From DAOTWY01 sp003696565 (GTDB lineage: Bacteria > Chloroflexota > Anaerolineae > Aggregatilineales > Phototrophicaceae): DNA of 64,000 nt. The notes beneath the pieces are model-generated. The model was not told where the DNA came from. It saw only the letters and a program-made list of their open reading frames with translations, and searched no databases. Location: contig DAOTWY010000025.1 of NCBI GenBank assembly GCA_034435635.1, positions 50,680 to 114,679 on the forward strand. The letters are read 5' to 3'. Shown piece after piece: positions 40,558-49,972 of the stretch. The position numbers and the translations under genes are program-made. Each line of letters starts with the position of its first letter. Positions within the stretch are counted from its first letter, which is position 1.

Positions 40558-41181
40558 TTATCCGATGATCGTTCTTAATCGTTGCTCAAACTCACTCAGC
40601 ATAACAGCCGTTGCACCCCAAACTTTATGACGACCAACCTGATAAAACGGGACTTGAACCCGTACACCGCGAAACAGGTGGCTTTCTTCATGCTTATTAT
40701 CTGGATTAAGCAGGTCTGATAATGCAAAACCGAATACTTCCGCAACTTCATGAGGATTCGGCTTGAAGATTGGTTTGTGCTGAATAATCCCAACGCTAGG
40801 ATAAACATTAAAATGGCTAGGCGGAATATAAAACGGGGAAAGTTGCCCAACAACCTGAATCGCCTCGCGATCAACGCCAAGCTCTTCTTGTGTTTCACGC
40901 AGGGCGGTTGCAATGAAAGACTCGTCGTTAGGATCACGCCGACCACCTGGGAAACTGATTTGCCCACTGTGCCCCCGCAAATGCTCCGTCCGGCGGGTTA
41001 ATACGATACTTAACCCGTCATGTTCTGGATAAATGAGCGTTAGGACACCGGCTTCTTTAGGTGGTTTGTTAATGTTTTCTGGCAGGATAGCACGTGGTTT
41101 GGGTGCCATGCGTTCCTGTGCTGCCCCAAAGTCAAATGCTTTAAGGGCAACCGCCTGGCGAATATGCTCAAATGTAATCAT
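40558..41181 (-). CDS. CoA pyrophosphatase-type Nudix hydrolase
   Basis: 207 residues from the ATG at 41181 (GGAGG upstream). The NuCoA motif precedes the Nudix box: LTRRTEHLRGHSGQISFPGG, then GGRRDPNDESFIATALRETQEELG with the REx2EE metal site. Such enzymes (NudL/YeaB) cut CoA or acyl-CoA to 4'-phosphopantetheine and 3',5'-ADP. The later segments (PFYIPPSHFNVYPSVG) are also typical. Length is normal. Confidence 0.88.
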   Translation of the reverse strand: MITFEHIRQAVALKAFDFGAAQERMAPKPRAILPENINKPPKEAGVLTLIYPEHDGLSIVLTRRTEHLRGHSGQISFPGGRRDPNDESFIATALRETQEELGVDREAIQVVGQLSPFYIPPSHFNVYPSVGIIQHKPIFKPNPHEVAEVFGFALSDLLNPDNKHEESHLFRGVRVQVPFYQVGRHKVWGATAVMLSEFEQRLRTIIG

Positions 41182-41282
41182 TAAAACCTCCGCGCCATTC
41201 ATTAGCCATTTGGCAGGGCGAGATGATAAGATCTATACGATTCCCATGTTCGATTATAACGCACTTTGTTAATAGGGGGTGG

Positions 41283-42185
41283 TTAATGAACCAAAAGATT
41301 CCGCCAAACTGCCTTTAAGATACGAATAAATTCATGTTGAACATGATCTAACGTCCGTTCTCGATGCATGACCAAAACTGCCTCATTGTAAAGCTGGGGC
41401 ATATCTGCAATGTCTAAAATGACCACGTCACGTTTTTGGATCGCCGGTTTAAGATAGCTTTCTGGTAAAAAAGATACCCCTTGCCCTAAAATAACCAATT
41501 GTAATGCCATAATCATTGGAATAGCGATAACTGCCCCGCCGCTGCCTTCCCTAGCATTTTCGGCTAGTGTATCAATAAATGCTGTCATCTGTGGAAACAT
41601 AGACACACGAAAGACCGTATGTCCGTGTAAATCTTGCATGTGAATTTTCTTAAAAGAGGCTAGTGGATGTGTTGGCGCAGCGCATGGGCGGATCGGATCA
41701 CGGAAGTGCGCTAATGGTTTGAGTTGCCTATCATAAACCGGCGCGCTGACCAACCCCAGGTTGATGACGTTATCATGCAGCATGCTAAAAATAGTACGCT
41801 TATCCCGCTCACGGATTAGAATATCCACCGCTGGGTGTTGATCTCGAAAGTGAGCTAGTGTATGAACCAGATAACTGAGGACAAACGGGGCAGGGGCAGC
41901 AATTTTGACCTCGCCACGTTTGCCACTGCGGAAGTCCTTCAACTCCTGTAAGCCATCCGCCAATGCCGCCAACATCCGGCGGGCATGGGGTAAAAAACGC
42001 TCACCTAACGGGGTTAATGTCAGGTTCCGTCCGGTTCGTTTAAACAACTTACCGCCTAACTCGGCTTCTAAGGTGGTGATGCGCGCACTAACAGCGGGTT
42101 GTGTTAACCCTAGTGATTCTGCTGCACGGGTGAAGTTGCCTTCTCGTGCGGTGCGTTCAAATGCCTCGATTTGCCCAAGCTCCAT
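41283..42185 (-). CDS. LysR-family transcriptional regulator
   Basis: 300 residues. N-terminal winged helix-turn-helix (LGQIEAFERTAREGNFTRAAESLGLTQPAVSARITTLE..), linker helix, then a periplasmic-binding-protein-like effector domain with a FRSGKRGEVKIAAP opening. Divergent from the peptide deformylase gene with a 74-base gap, where an autoregulatory site would be expected. The regulated gene and ligand are unknown. Confidence 0.9.
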   Translation of the reverse strand: MELGQIEAFERTAREGNFTRAAESLGLTQPAVSARITTLEAELGGKLFKRTGRNLTLTPLGERFLPHARRMLAALADGLQELKDFRSGKRGEVKIAAPAPFVLSYLVHTLAHFRDQHPAVDILIRERDKRTIFSMLHDNVINLGLVSAPVYDRQLKPLAHFRDPIRPCAAPTHPLASFKKIHMQDLHGHTVFRVSMFPQMTAFIDTLAENAREGSGGAVIAIPMIMALQLVILGQGVSFLPESYLKPAIQKRDVVILDIADMPQLYNEAVLVMHRERTLDHVQHEFIRILKAVWRNLLVH

Positions 42186-42259
42186 GAAAATCCCCTACGG
42201 GCATAACTGTTTTTCAGATACAATAATGATGAGTTGAAATGGTTGAAAGAAAATAAATC

Positions 42260-42799
42260 ATGACAATACTGGATATTATACAACCAGATAACCCCATTTT
42301 ACGGAAAAAAGCGGTTAAAGTAACCAGCTTTGATGCAAGATTTCAAAAACTCGTAGACGATATGGTCGAGACGATGATCGCCGCGCCAGGCGTAGGGCTT
42401 GCTGCGCCACAAGTTGCTGTTAGTCAACGGTTGATCGTGGTGCGCCTGCCGGATGATGAAGAAAGCAAAAAAGAGTATGGCAAAGAGGCTGGTGTGTTAT
42501 ATGTCGTGGCAAACCCCAAAATCATTAAGACCAGCAAGGAAATGGTAGAAGGTATTGAAGCCTGCCTTTCTATTCCAGGTTTTTATGGTGATGTTGATCG
42601 TTATCAGATGGTCGTGGTTACTGGGCAAGACCGTACCGGCAAACCTATCCGCATTAAAGCTAAAGGTTGGCTAGCGCGGGTGTTTCAACATGAAATTGAC
42701 CACTTGGATGGACGGCTTTTTATTGACATTGCCAAAAATGTTTGGAAGGCGAAAGATGTTGATGAAGAAACCGCCGACGAAACCATTGAGATCGAGTAA
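42260..42799 (+). CDS. def: Peptide deformylase
   Basis: 179 residues. Removes the formyl group from nascent N-termini; metal-dependent. All three motifs are visible: GVGLAAPQ (44-51), motif 2 as EACLS with metal ligand C102 (usually EGCLS), and HEIDH with H144, E145 and H148. An acidic C-terminal tail (DVDEETADETIEIE) extends the core. No fmt gene is next to it. Confidence 0.95.
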   Translation: MTILDIIQPDNPILRKKAVKVTSFDARFQKLVDDMVETMIAAPGVGLAAPQVAVSQRLIVVRLPDDEESKKEYGKEAGVLYVVANPKIIKTSKEMVEGIEACLSIPGFYGDVDRYQMVVVTGQDRTGKPIRIKAKGWLARVFQHEIDHLDGRLFIDIAKNVWKAKDVDEETADETIEIE

Positions 42800-42836
42800 G
42801 CTGATGTAAGCCCTCTAAGATAATCGTCTAAAACTA

Positions 42837-42852
42837 GCCCCATTGATGGGGC
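42837..42852. terminator. Compact hairpin between convergent genes
   Basis: GCCCCA-TTGA-TGGGGC (42837-42852), a perfect 6-bp stem 37 bases after the deformylase stop. No T run; it may terminate in either direction with help from Rho or just stabilise mRNA ends. Confidence 0.45.
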
Positions 42853-42930
42853 AACTAAACACTATTGTGTCGGGTCCATCCCGCTATACGATAAATATGC
42901 GATTAATTTAAGGACACAGGATACCCGCCC

Positions 42931-44241
42931 TCACGCTGTCACTGTATCAAATAAACGGAGTAATTTTTTAATACGCTTGCGATAGCTGTGATGCTCAATT
43001 TCCACAAGATGCCGTGTTGATTCCAGATATTTAATCCCGCCGCCTAAATCTGGGCGGTCTGTTGCTTTAATGCGCCGGAATTCATGTGCCGCTGGTGAAT
43101 TTGCCTGTGCCGCCTTGATAAAACGCGCCATCAACAGCGATTGCAGATCGACAATCCAAAATTGCCCTGAATCCGGCTGGATTAACCCGATGACAAACAA
43201 GTTATCATAAGTGGGATGATAAGCGTTTAGGTAAAGATCAGGGCGGCTGCCGTTCCAGTTTAAATATTGTTTATCAATAAATGGGAAACTAATTTTAAAG
43301 CCTGTGGCATAAATTAACACATCAATAGGCTCTATGCTGCCATCTGCAAACTTGATGCTATCCCCGCATAATTCTGCCACATCTGGCTTGGGTATAATCA
43401 TACCGTGCCCCATGTAATAGGTTAGGTGTTGATTGATGATGGGGTGGGTTTCTAACAACTTGTGATCTGGTTTACGCAGCCCATACTGCCGCAAATCGCC
43501 AACCAACACTTTCAGGATCATGCCGTTAATTATCCGACGCATCCACACCGGTAAGCCTAGCTTAAGCGGTAACTCATTGATAACATCTGCTGGCTTACCA
43601 AAAGCATATTTGGGGACATACCAATACCCCCTACGGGTGCTATGGAAAGTCTTGGCGGCATTTTGTGCAGATTCCACTGCAATATCACAGCCAGAATTGC
43701 CAGCCCCTACTACTAACACGCGCTTATCACGTAGTACATCTGGCGTTTTATATTCGGCAGAATGCAAGATCACGCCGTTGAATGTGCCAGGGTATTCTGG
43801 AAATTTGGGGTCCCAGTTATGACCATTAGCAATAACCACACCACCATAACGACGTGTTTCTCCATTAGAAAGCGTGACATCCCATAAACCGTCAGGTGTG
43901 CGGGTGATGGTTTCTACAGATGTGTTGAATTCGATATTATCATATAGTCCATGTGTCCGAGCGTAACTTCTTAAATAGGCACAGACTTGTTCATGGCTTG
44001 GATAATCTGGATAATCATCCGGCATAGGGAAGTCAAGATATTGAGTCATGCCTTTGGATGAAATAAGATGTGTGGAACGATAAACGCTGCTGTTGGGTTT
44101 GCCATAATACCAATTCCCGCCTACTTCATCTTCACGCTCGATGATGTCAAATGGGATACCATACGCCTTTAACCATCGCCCGGCGGCAATCCCAGATGAC
44201 CCCGCGCCGACCACGCAATAAGCCTCATGTTTATTCAGCAT
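42931..44241 (-). CDS. Flavin-containing monooxygenase (FMO-type)
   Basis: 436 residues. FAD site VVGAGSSGIAAGRWL at the N-terminus, the FMO identity motif FNGVILHSAEY (FxGxxxHxxxY) and the NADPH site VLVVGAGNSGCDIAVE. ATGF near the C-terminal third (LIYATGFKISF) is also typical. It should oxidise a nucleophilic N or S atom, or act as a Baeyer-Villiger enzyme on a small molecule. Its ribosome site lies in a hairpin at 44250-44271. Nothing nearby identifies the substrate. Confidence 0.9.
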   Translation of the reverse strand: MLNKHEAYCVVGAGSSGIAAGRWLKAYGIPFDIIEREDEVGGNWYYGKPNSSVYRSTHLISSKGMTQYLDFPMPDDYPDYPSHEQVCAYLRSYARTHGLYDNIEFNTSVETITRTPDGLWDVTLSNGETRRYGGVVIANGHNWDPKFPEYPGTFNGVILHSAEYKTPDVLRDKRVLVVGAGNSGCDIAVESAQNAAKTFHSTRRGYWYVPKYAFGKPADVINELPLKLGLPVWMRRIINGMILKVLVGDLRQYGLRKPDHKLLETHPIINQHLTYYMGHGMIIPKPDVAELCGDSIKFADGSIEPIDVLIYATGFKISFPFIDKQYLNWNGSRPDLYLNAYHPTYDNLFVIGLIQPDSGQFWIVDLQSLLMARFIKAAQANSPAAHEFRRIKATDRPDLGGGIKYLESTRHLVEIEHHSYRKRIKKLLRLFDTVTA

Positions 44242-44249
44242 AATAACTC

Positions 44250-44271
44250 GCTCCCAAAACTCTTTGGGAGC
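44250..44271 (-). promoter_or_regulatory. 9-bp hairpin covering the FMO ribosome site
   Basis: GCTCCCAAA and TTTGGGAGC pair perfectly around a 4-nt loop. On the minus strand the 3' arm contains GGGAG, the only Shine-Dalgarno candidate for the ATG at 44241 (9 nt away). It may sequester the site, or terminate the upstream gene, though no T run follows. Confidence 0.5.
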
Positions 44272-44289
44272 ATTTTAACATAACAGTTG

Positions 44290-44685
44290 TTAATTCCCCC
44301 AAACTTCTAATAACCAATCTATTGCGTCTGTACGTTTTGCCGGCGGTAAAATCCGACGGGTATTGTTCCATTGTGGGGTGGTGGCGATGCTTTTTAAAAG
44401 CGAAATATCCATTTGATTGTCCGTCAGGTAGGCGATATAACGCTGTGGTAGTTTTTCATAATTATCTAGGATAGAGGTCGAGCGTTGAATAGTATATTTC
44501 AATGGGAATAAGCCGGATGTTGAAATGTCCAACAAAATGCAAAACGGCTTATCAACATAGCCAGCTTGCACCCATCGTATAATCTCTTGTTCGGCAAGGG
44601 ACATATAATCATTAGCCGCCTGTCGTGAATTATCCACAAATGTAAAAATGTGAATTGGAGCGGTAAAAGTGTAATGAACTTTCAT
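44290..44685 (-). CDS. Hypothetical protein, STAS-like length
   Basis: 131 residues, no membrane helix or signal. Predicted alternation of strands and helices (HIFTFVDNSRQAANDYMSL, PFCILLDISTSGLFPLKYTI, RYIAYLTDNQ) faintly recalls STAS/SpoIIAA-like or receiver-type alpha/beta folds, but no motif is decisive. Similar small proteins are found near Ser/Thr kinases in Chloroflexota, and a kinase gene lies on the same strand upstream. Not recognised. Confidence 0.55.
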   Translation of the reverse strand: MKVHYTFTAPIHIFTFVDNSRQAANDYMSLAEQEIIRWVQAGYVDKPFCILLDISTSGLFPLKYTIQRSTSILDNYEKLPQRYIAYLTDNQMDISLLKSIATTPQWNNTRRILPPAKRTDAIDWLLEVWGN

Positions 44686-44703
44686 CTGATCGATTTCAAC
44701 TCT

Positions 44704-45000
44704 CTATAATTGCCGGCGAATAAACCAGACTGCCGTCACAAATAGCACTGCTCCAACAAACGCCGCGATCAGATCATTAAATGAGATAACAATGTCATCC
44801 CAAATGTTGATATTGAGCTGGTCAAATAAAAACCCGCCAATCAATGCACCAATTAGCCCAACCACAATATTGCCGATCATCCCATACCCACGCCGACGAT
44901 CCCGTAAGACCCGCCCGACAATTGACCCAATTGCCCCACCGATAATGAGCCAAAAAATTAATTGCCCAAGCGTCACATCCCCAAAAATAACTTCTTTCAT
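44704..45000 (-). CDS. GlsB/YeaQ/YmgE-family small membrane protein
   Basis: 98 residues, three membrane helices. The family signature is clear: IGGAIGSIVGRVLRDRRRGYG, then GNIVVGLIGALIGGFLF. Known as transglycosylase-associated or stress-response proteins, although their molecular role is unsettled. Lies between the kinase gene and the 131-residue gene on the same strand (35 and 18 bases apart), so the three may be one operon. Confidence 0.88.
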   Translation of the reverse strand: MKEVIFGDVTLGQLIFWLIIGGAIGSIVGRVLRDRRRGYGMIGNIVVGLIGALIGGFLFDQLNINIWDDIVISFNDLIAAFVGAVLFVTAVWFIRRQL

Positions 45001-45035
45001 TATGGATTTACTCCTTTTGCTATAGTTTAAGTTGA

Positions 45036-46607
45036 TTATCTACGTTTTTGTTGATTCTGCATCTCATCAACAAAACTCTCGGTTAATTCACCATCATCGT
45101 TTAAACGCATTTCAACAATATCTGCGTTTTGGAAGAAGTCATCGTTTTTGCGCTTATTTGCCCCTAACCCCAACCGCTGATATTCACGCTCAACTTCACG
45201 ATCAACTTGTGCCATACGCCAACGATACCCGGGTCCATAATTGAATAGATAGCTCATAATATGTGAAAACAGCCCAATTCCCCACAACATGGTAATAAAA
45301 TTGGGTAAACCGGAACTTTCCCCAGTTAAAAACTGGGTGAGCCAGGTGCCAAATCCAAATAACCACGTGTTGATAATAATAAACACGATCAAATGAATCA
45401 CGACACCAGCTAATTCATCTTGTTGTGCGGCTATCCGCCGTTCTACCCGACGACGAATCCGTTCTTCTGGTGTCAGGGCATCATCTTGGTTTTTATTGGG
45501 GCGTTTTTTCTGTTGGGCATTTTTATTTGATGAAGCGGTCGATGACCCGCTTTTAATTTGCTGATAAGCACTGCCAAAACGCCGCTTGCTTTCTTCCCAT
45601 TTATCTCGTTTTGACCAACCAGCTGTCTCACGATCAAAATTACTAAACTCACGCTCCATTGCCTCACCAAATGCTTCCATGTTCCCCTCAAAATTTTCAA
45701 ACCACTGTTGCAACTTTTCCCAAAAATTTCCGGTTGGCATGACCGGGGTAGGCGTTTGTTCACGCGGGGCAACCTGGGATGTTGGGGCAGCTATTTTGTG
45801 TCCTTGTAAGGCTTTTTCATATGCAGCGACTAAGTCTAATGGGGTGGCATAGCGCTCATGGCGATCTTTTGCCAGAGCACGTAGCAAAACCGCCTCTACT
45901 TCTTCGGGAATATCCGGGTTGATTTCACGCGGGAGCGGCGGTGGATTGTTGATCTGACTGTGGATAATGGCATAGGATGTATCTCCAAAAAACGGGACAC
46001 GCCCAGTGATCAGTTCATACATGACAATACCAAGTGAGTAAACATCCGTGCGTGCATCAATATCTGTTTCTCCGCGTGCTTGCTCTGGAGAAATATAGTG
46101 TGGCGTGCCCAGCATGACATCCACGCTCATGGTCGATTCCCCTTGTTGTACAATACGGGCTAAACCAAAATCTGTTAAATAAGCGTGTCCACGTGCGTCA
46201 ATTAAAATATTGGATGGCTTAATATCCCGATGTAGAATGCCGCGCTCATGAGCATATTGAAGCGCATCGCCAATTTCACGCACGATTTTTAGCGTTTGAT
46301 CTGGCTGTAAAGGACCTTCTCGTAAGATATGCTTAAGGGTTCGCCCATCCACATATTTCATCACTAAATAGGGTTGACCCTCTATCTCATCAAAATCATA
46401 AATCGGTACGATGTGTGGATGATCGAGCTTCGCTACAATCCGTGCTTCACGCTCAAAACGGGCTAAGAAGTTCGGGTCTTGTGCAATATTTTGATGCATT
46501 ACTTTGATGGCAACATAACGATCTAACTTAGGTTGATACGCTTTAAAGACGGTTGCCATCCCCCCGGAGCCAATTTTTTCCGCAATCTGATAGTTACTTA
46601 GTTCCAT
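45036..46607 (-). CDS. Ser/Thr protein kinase with C-terminal 2TM domain
   Basis: 523 residues from the ATG at 46607, preceded by GGAGGGGAG. Complete kinase domain (1-270): IGSGGMATVF, VAIKVM, HRDIKPSN, DFGLAR, SPEQARGETD. A long charged linker follows (~280-400), then at ~400-500 a '2TM' domain: basic helix RRRVERRIAAQ, two membrane helices (VVIHLIVFIIINTWLF and TMLWGIGLFSHIMSYL), and a helix with EREYQRLG. Unlike the kinase at 14955 it has almost no extracellular part, so it may sense the membrane itself. Followed by two small genes on the same strand. Confidence 0.9.
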   Translation of the reverse strand: MELSNYQIAEKIGSGGMATVFKAYQPKLDRYVAIKVMHQNIAQDPNFLARFEREARIVAKLDHPHIVPIYDFDEIEGQPYLVMKYVDGRTLKHILREGPLQPDQTLKIVREIGDALQYAHERGILHRDIKPSNILIDARGHAYLTDFGLARIVQQGESTMSVDVMLGTPHYISPEQARGETDIDARTDVYSLGIVMYELITGRVPFFGDTSYAIIHSQINNPPPLPREINPDIPEEVEAVLLRALAKDRHERYATPLDLVAAYEKALQGHKIAAPTSQVAPREQTPTPVMPTGNFWEKLQQWFENFEGNMEAFGEAMEREFSNFDRETAGWSKRDKWEESKRRFGSAYQQIKSGSSTASSNKNAQQKKRPNKNQDDALTPEERIRRRVERRIAAQQDELAGVVIHLIVFIIINTWLFGFGTWLTQFLTGESSGLPNFITMLWGIGLFSHIMSYLFNYGPGYRWRMAQVDREVEREYQRLGLGANKRKNDDFFQNADIVEMRLNDDGELTESFVDEMQNQQKRR

Positions 46608-46853
46608 GCCATTTTGCTCCCCTCCAATAGTCTGATCCATATATACGTAACAACACTATTGTACGTTGCTAAATAGATAAATTCCAAACAGATCATGGAT
46701 GATGCGATGAGTGATTAAAAATTTAACCATTGTTAAATTGTAAGTGCGCGTTGTGTATAAGGTGTTTATTCCTTGGATATACAATTAATCATCACTGTGT
46801 TGACTCATAAATTGACCGCGTGCGTGGAAATCATCCGCTACTATCTGGTAAAA

Positions 46854-46896
46854 CAAAAGTGCTTGACGGATGTGGAGTCACGGTCAAGCACTTTTG
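46854..46896. promoter_or_regulatory. Perfect 14-bp inverted repeat before the iron-transport operon
   Basis: CAAAAGTGCTTGAC (46854-46867) and GTCAAGCACTTTTG (46883-46896) are exact complements with a 15-nt spacer, 89 bases before the binding-protein ATG. In RNA this is a strong hairpin ending in TTTTG, so it could be an attenuator or terminator; in DNA it could be an operator. The rest of the 377-base gap (46608-46984), shared with the divergent kinase, is AT-rich and shows nothing else certain. Confidence 0.6.
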
Positions 46897-46984
46897 CCAA
46901 TGTTTTTGCCTTATGAACACAATACAACCAAATGGCTTTTTATGCAATCTGGTGTGTTCATTAAACAGAAGGAGTTTTGTACCA

Positions 46985-48037
46985 ATGAAGCGTTTTATTT
47001 TACTGGTGATGTTGCTTGTGGTGGTTTCTGCTGTGCAGGCTGCACCAGCACAACAAGATAACGGGGTGTTGTATATCTATTCCTCACGCCATTATGGTGC
47101 GATGGAAGCCCCATTTGTGGCGTTTGAACAAGCTACGGGGATTGAAATCCGCTTGCACGATGGCACACCCCAAGCGTTATTAGAGCGGCTACGTGCAGAA
47201 GGTGATCGTTCACCGGCGGATTTGTTCCTGGCGATTGATGCTGGCGTGTTAGATAAAGCCGCTGAAGAGGGCTTGTTGCAACCAGTTGAATCAGAAATCT
47301 TGACCGAAAACATCGCCCCGGAATTTCGTGATCCAGATAACTATTGGTTTGGTTTGAGCATCCGTGCCCGTACAGCTGTTTATAACACCGAGGCGGTGAC
47401 CGAGGATGAGTTGGAAAACCATCTGAACACCTACGCCGACCTGGCTGATCCCATTTGGGAAGGGCGGCTGTGTATGCGTCCAGCTTCTCATATTTATACC
47501 GTGTCTTTGGTCAGTGGGTTGATTTATAACCTCGGTGAGGAAGAAGCAACAGAAGTTGTTGCCGGCTGGGTGGCGAATAATCCGACCTACATTAACAGCG
47601 ACACCCGTATGATCCAAGCGGTTGCTGCTGGTGAGTGTGATGTCGCACTGGTGAATCATTATTACATGGGGCGGTTGGTCTCTAGTGAAGACCCAGCTGT
47701 TGAGAACGTCGTTATTCGTTGGTTAAACCAAGATACGACTGGCGTGTTCTTTAACATCAATGGCGCAGGGGTGACTGCCAACGCCCGCAATTACGAAAAT
47801 GCCGTGCGTTTTATTGAATTCATGAGTTCATTAGAGGGTCAAAGTGGCGCACCGGAAGGCTTCCCTGGTAGCAACTTTGAATATCCCACTAACCCACAAG
47901 CGGAATGGAATGAAACCATTGCATCCTTTGGTGAGTTTATTCTGGATACCAACTATCCGCTTAATGAATATGGCAACTATCAGGATGCCGCAGTGACCTT
48001 GTTGGAAGAAACAGGTTACGGATTCGACGAATCATAA
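46985..48037 (+). CDS. Ferric-iron-type ABC transporter substrate-binding protein
   Basis: 350 residues from the ATG at 46985 (AAGGAG upstream), with a signal peptide (1-20). The opening VLYIYSSRHYGAMEAPFVAFEQATGIEIRL, and later ADLFLAIDAGVLDKAAEEGLLQP, match the FbpA/FutA group. The downstream-typical Tyr pair (NHYYMGRL) fits the iron-binding Tyr residues. No lipobox is seen, unusual for a monoderm binding protein, so the hydrophobic signal may stay as anchor. First gene of the transporter operon; a large hairpin separates it from the permease. Confidence 0.87.
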   Translation: MKRFILLVMLLVVVSAVQAAPAQQDNGVLYIYSSRHYGAMEAPFVAFEQATGIEIRLHDGTPQALLERLRAEGDRSPADLFLAIDAGVLDKAAEEGLLQPVESEILTENIAPEFRDPDNYWFGLSIRARTAVYNTEAVTEDELENHLNTYADLADPIWEGRLCMRPASHIYTVSLVSGLIYNLGEEEATEVVAGWVANNPTYINSDTRMIQAVAAGECDVALVNHYYMGRLVSSEDPAVENVVIRWLNQDTTGVFFNINGAGVTANARNYENAVRFIEFMSSLEGQSGAPEGFPGSNFEYPTNPQAEWNETIASFGEFILDTNYPLNEYGNYQDAAVTLLEETGYGFDES

Positions 48038-48086
48038 ATTATTTGAGGGGCGCGGTATTTCATGCTGTCCCTGGAGTTTGGTTGGT

Positions 48087-48122
48087 ATGAATCCCTAGCT
48101 CAGTCAATGAGCGGGGATTCAT
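48087..48122 (+). other. Large intercistronic hairpin in the transporter operon
   Basis: ATGAATCCC/GGGATTCAT (48087-48095, 48114-48122) with an inner GCTCA/TGAGC stem and 5-nt loop. It lies in the 210-base gap between binding-protein and permease genes. No T run, so it probably acts as a 3' stabiliser or partial terminator that keeps the binding protein in excess over the permease. The rest of the gap is AT-rich and featureless. Confidence 0.6.
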
Positions 48123-48247
48123 ATGTATTAATAAATAAACTGAGCAAAAAAATAAACTGGCAAAATATCAACATTTTTAATGATAAACAACACTTTTAAA
48201 CAACAACTGAGTGATTGATAATTAAGACAGCTGTTTTGGAGTAAATT

Positions 48248-49972
48248 ATGCAGGTTACAATTAGCCGCCCTAAAGATATAACAACCACCCACCAACAACC
48301 TCGTTGGCGGTCTTACCGGTTAGATACCCGTTGGACATCGCTTATTTTGCCGGTGTTGATTGCCCTGTTGGTAGTTATCCCGCTATTTACGTTGGTGATG
48401 GAATTGATCCCACCATCGTTAGACCTATGGCGGCGGCAGTGGCAAAATGACACCTTACCCCGCATGATCGAAGCGACTTTAGGCTTATTGATAGGGGTAG
48501 GTGTTGGTACGTTAATTGTGGGAGTGGGGGCAGCTTGGCTGGTGACTGCATATGATTTTCCTGGGCGGCGGTGGTTTGATCGTCTCTTGTTGTTACCGCT
48601 GGCAGTGCCAACGTTCGTCATGGGCTTTGTGTTTATGGCGATTTTTGATTTTAGCGGACCAGTACAATCACAATTACGGGTATGGTTTGGCACAAGTGAT
48701 TGGTTCCCACAAATTCGCTCCTTAGGTGGGGCAATTGTTGTAATGACGCTTGTGTTGTATCCCTATGTTTATTTACTGGCGCGGGCAGCCTTTCGTGAAC
48801 AAGCAGCCGCCACCTTTGAAGCCTCGCGGGTGATGGGTTTAAGCCGCACACGCACTTTTTTCCGCTTGGTATTGCCGATGGCACGCCCGTCTATTGCCGC
48901 TGGGGCTGTGCTAGCGATGATGGAAGCTATGACCGATTATGGTGCGGTAAGCTTCTTCAGTGTGCCTACACTCAGCGAGGGTATTGTCCGTATTTGGGAC
49001 GTGTTTTATGACCGGCAAACAGCTACAGAACTAGCGTCCTTTTTATTGTTGTTCGCTTTGGGGATGATCTTTTTGGAGCGTGCATTACGCGGACGTGCCA
49101 AATACTATCAAGCCGGGGCGCGGGGGCGGCGTTTTGAACGGGTGCCGCTTACCGGGTGGGGACGCTATGCTGCAACTGGTGTACTAAGCACGTTGTTGTT
49201 TGCGGCATTTGTGTTACCGCTTATGCAGCTCATTGCTTGGGTGATTGAAGAAGTGAATAGCCCGTCTCCAGTTGGGGATTGGCAAGCGGCTTTTATGCCA
49301 CAAGTTTCAACTTCTGTTGGGCTTTCACTCGTCACTGCGGGGATGGTCTGTTTATTGGCGTTGATTGTCGCGTATGGTGTGCGTGCAAATTCGATTATGG
49401 GAGAGCGTAAATTGCCCAAATTCATCGCACGCTTAGTGACATTAGGGTATGCCATGCCCGGTGCTGTGATTGCAGCAGGTGTGTTGTTTTTTGTCGCGCC
49501 GATTGACCATCGTATCACTGATTTTGCTGAGGCGCATTTGGGGCGCACAGATCCAACCCTGTTGATTTCTGGCACAATGATGTTGCTGTTATACGCCTAT
49601 GTGGTGCGCTTTATGGCGGTGGGCTTTAATAGCGTGGAATCCAGCATGGAGAAAATTACGCCAAACATGGAACATGCAGCCCGTACCTTAGGGGCTAAAC
49701 CCTGGCGTGTGTTATGGCGTGTACATTTCCCGCTGGTTAGTACAGGTGCAGCAGCAGGGGCGGTTTTAGTGTTTGTGGATGTCATGAAAGAAATTCCCGC
49801 CACCATGATGTTACGCCCTTTCGGGTTGGATACATTAGCTCTTTCCACGTATAATTTGGCGCATGAAGCGTTCTGGACAGCGGCGGCTATCCCGGCTTTG
49901 ACCATTTTGGCAGTCGGGTTGATCCCTGTCCTCATCCTCATGCGGATAGGTGATAATGGTTATAAACATTAA
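48248..49972 (+). CDS. Iron ABC transporter permease (fused FbpB type)
   Basis: 574 residues with about twelve membrane helices, the duplicated form found in FbpB/SfuB. Each half has the BPD_transp_1 EAA loop that contacts the ATPase: EASRVMGLSRTRTFFRLVLP in the first and ARTLGAKPWRVLWRVHFPL in the second. The N-terminal ~25 residues are cytoplasmic. Its 3' end overlaps the ATPase gene by 17 bases, a sign of tight coupling. Confidence 0.92.
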   Translation: MQVTISRPKDITTTHQQPRWRSYRLDTRWTSLILPVLIALLVVIPLFTLVMELIPPSLDLWRRQWQNDTLPRMIEATLGLLIGVGVGTLIVGVGAAWLVTAYDFPGRRWFDRLLLLPLAVPTFVMGFVFMAIFDFSGPVQSQLRVWFGTSDWFPQIRSLGGAIVVMTLVLYPYVYLLARAAFREQAAATFEASRVMGLSRTRTFFRLVLPMARPSIAAGAVLAMMEAMTDYGAVSFFSVPTLSEGIVRIWDVFYDRQTATELASFLLLFALGMIFLERALRGRAKYYQAGARGRRFERVPLTGWGRYAATGVLSTLLFAAFVLPLMQLIAWVIEEVNSPSPVGDWQAAFMPQVSTSVGLSLVTAGMVCLLALIVAYGVRANSIMGERKLPKFIARLVTLGYAMPGAVIAAGVLFFVAPIDHRITDFAEAHLGRTDPTLLISGTMMLLLYAYVVRFMAVGFNSVESSMEKITPNMEHAARTLGAKPWRVLWRVHFPLVSTGAAAGAVLVFVDVMKEIPATMMLRPFGLDTLALSTYNLAHEAFWTAAAIPALTILAVGLIPVLILMRIGDNGYKH

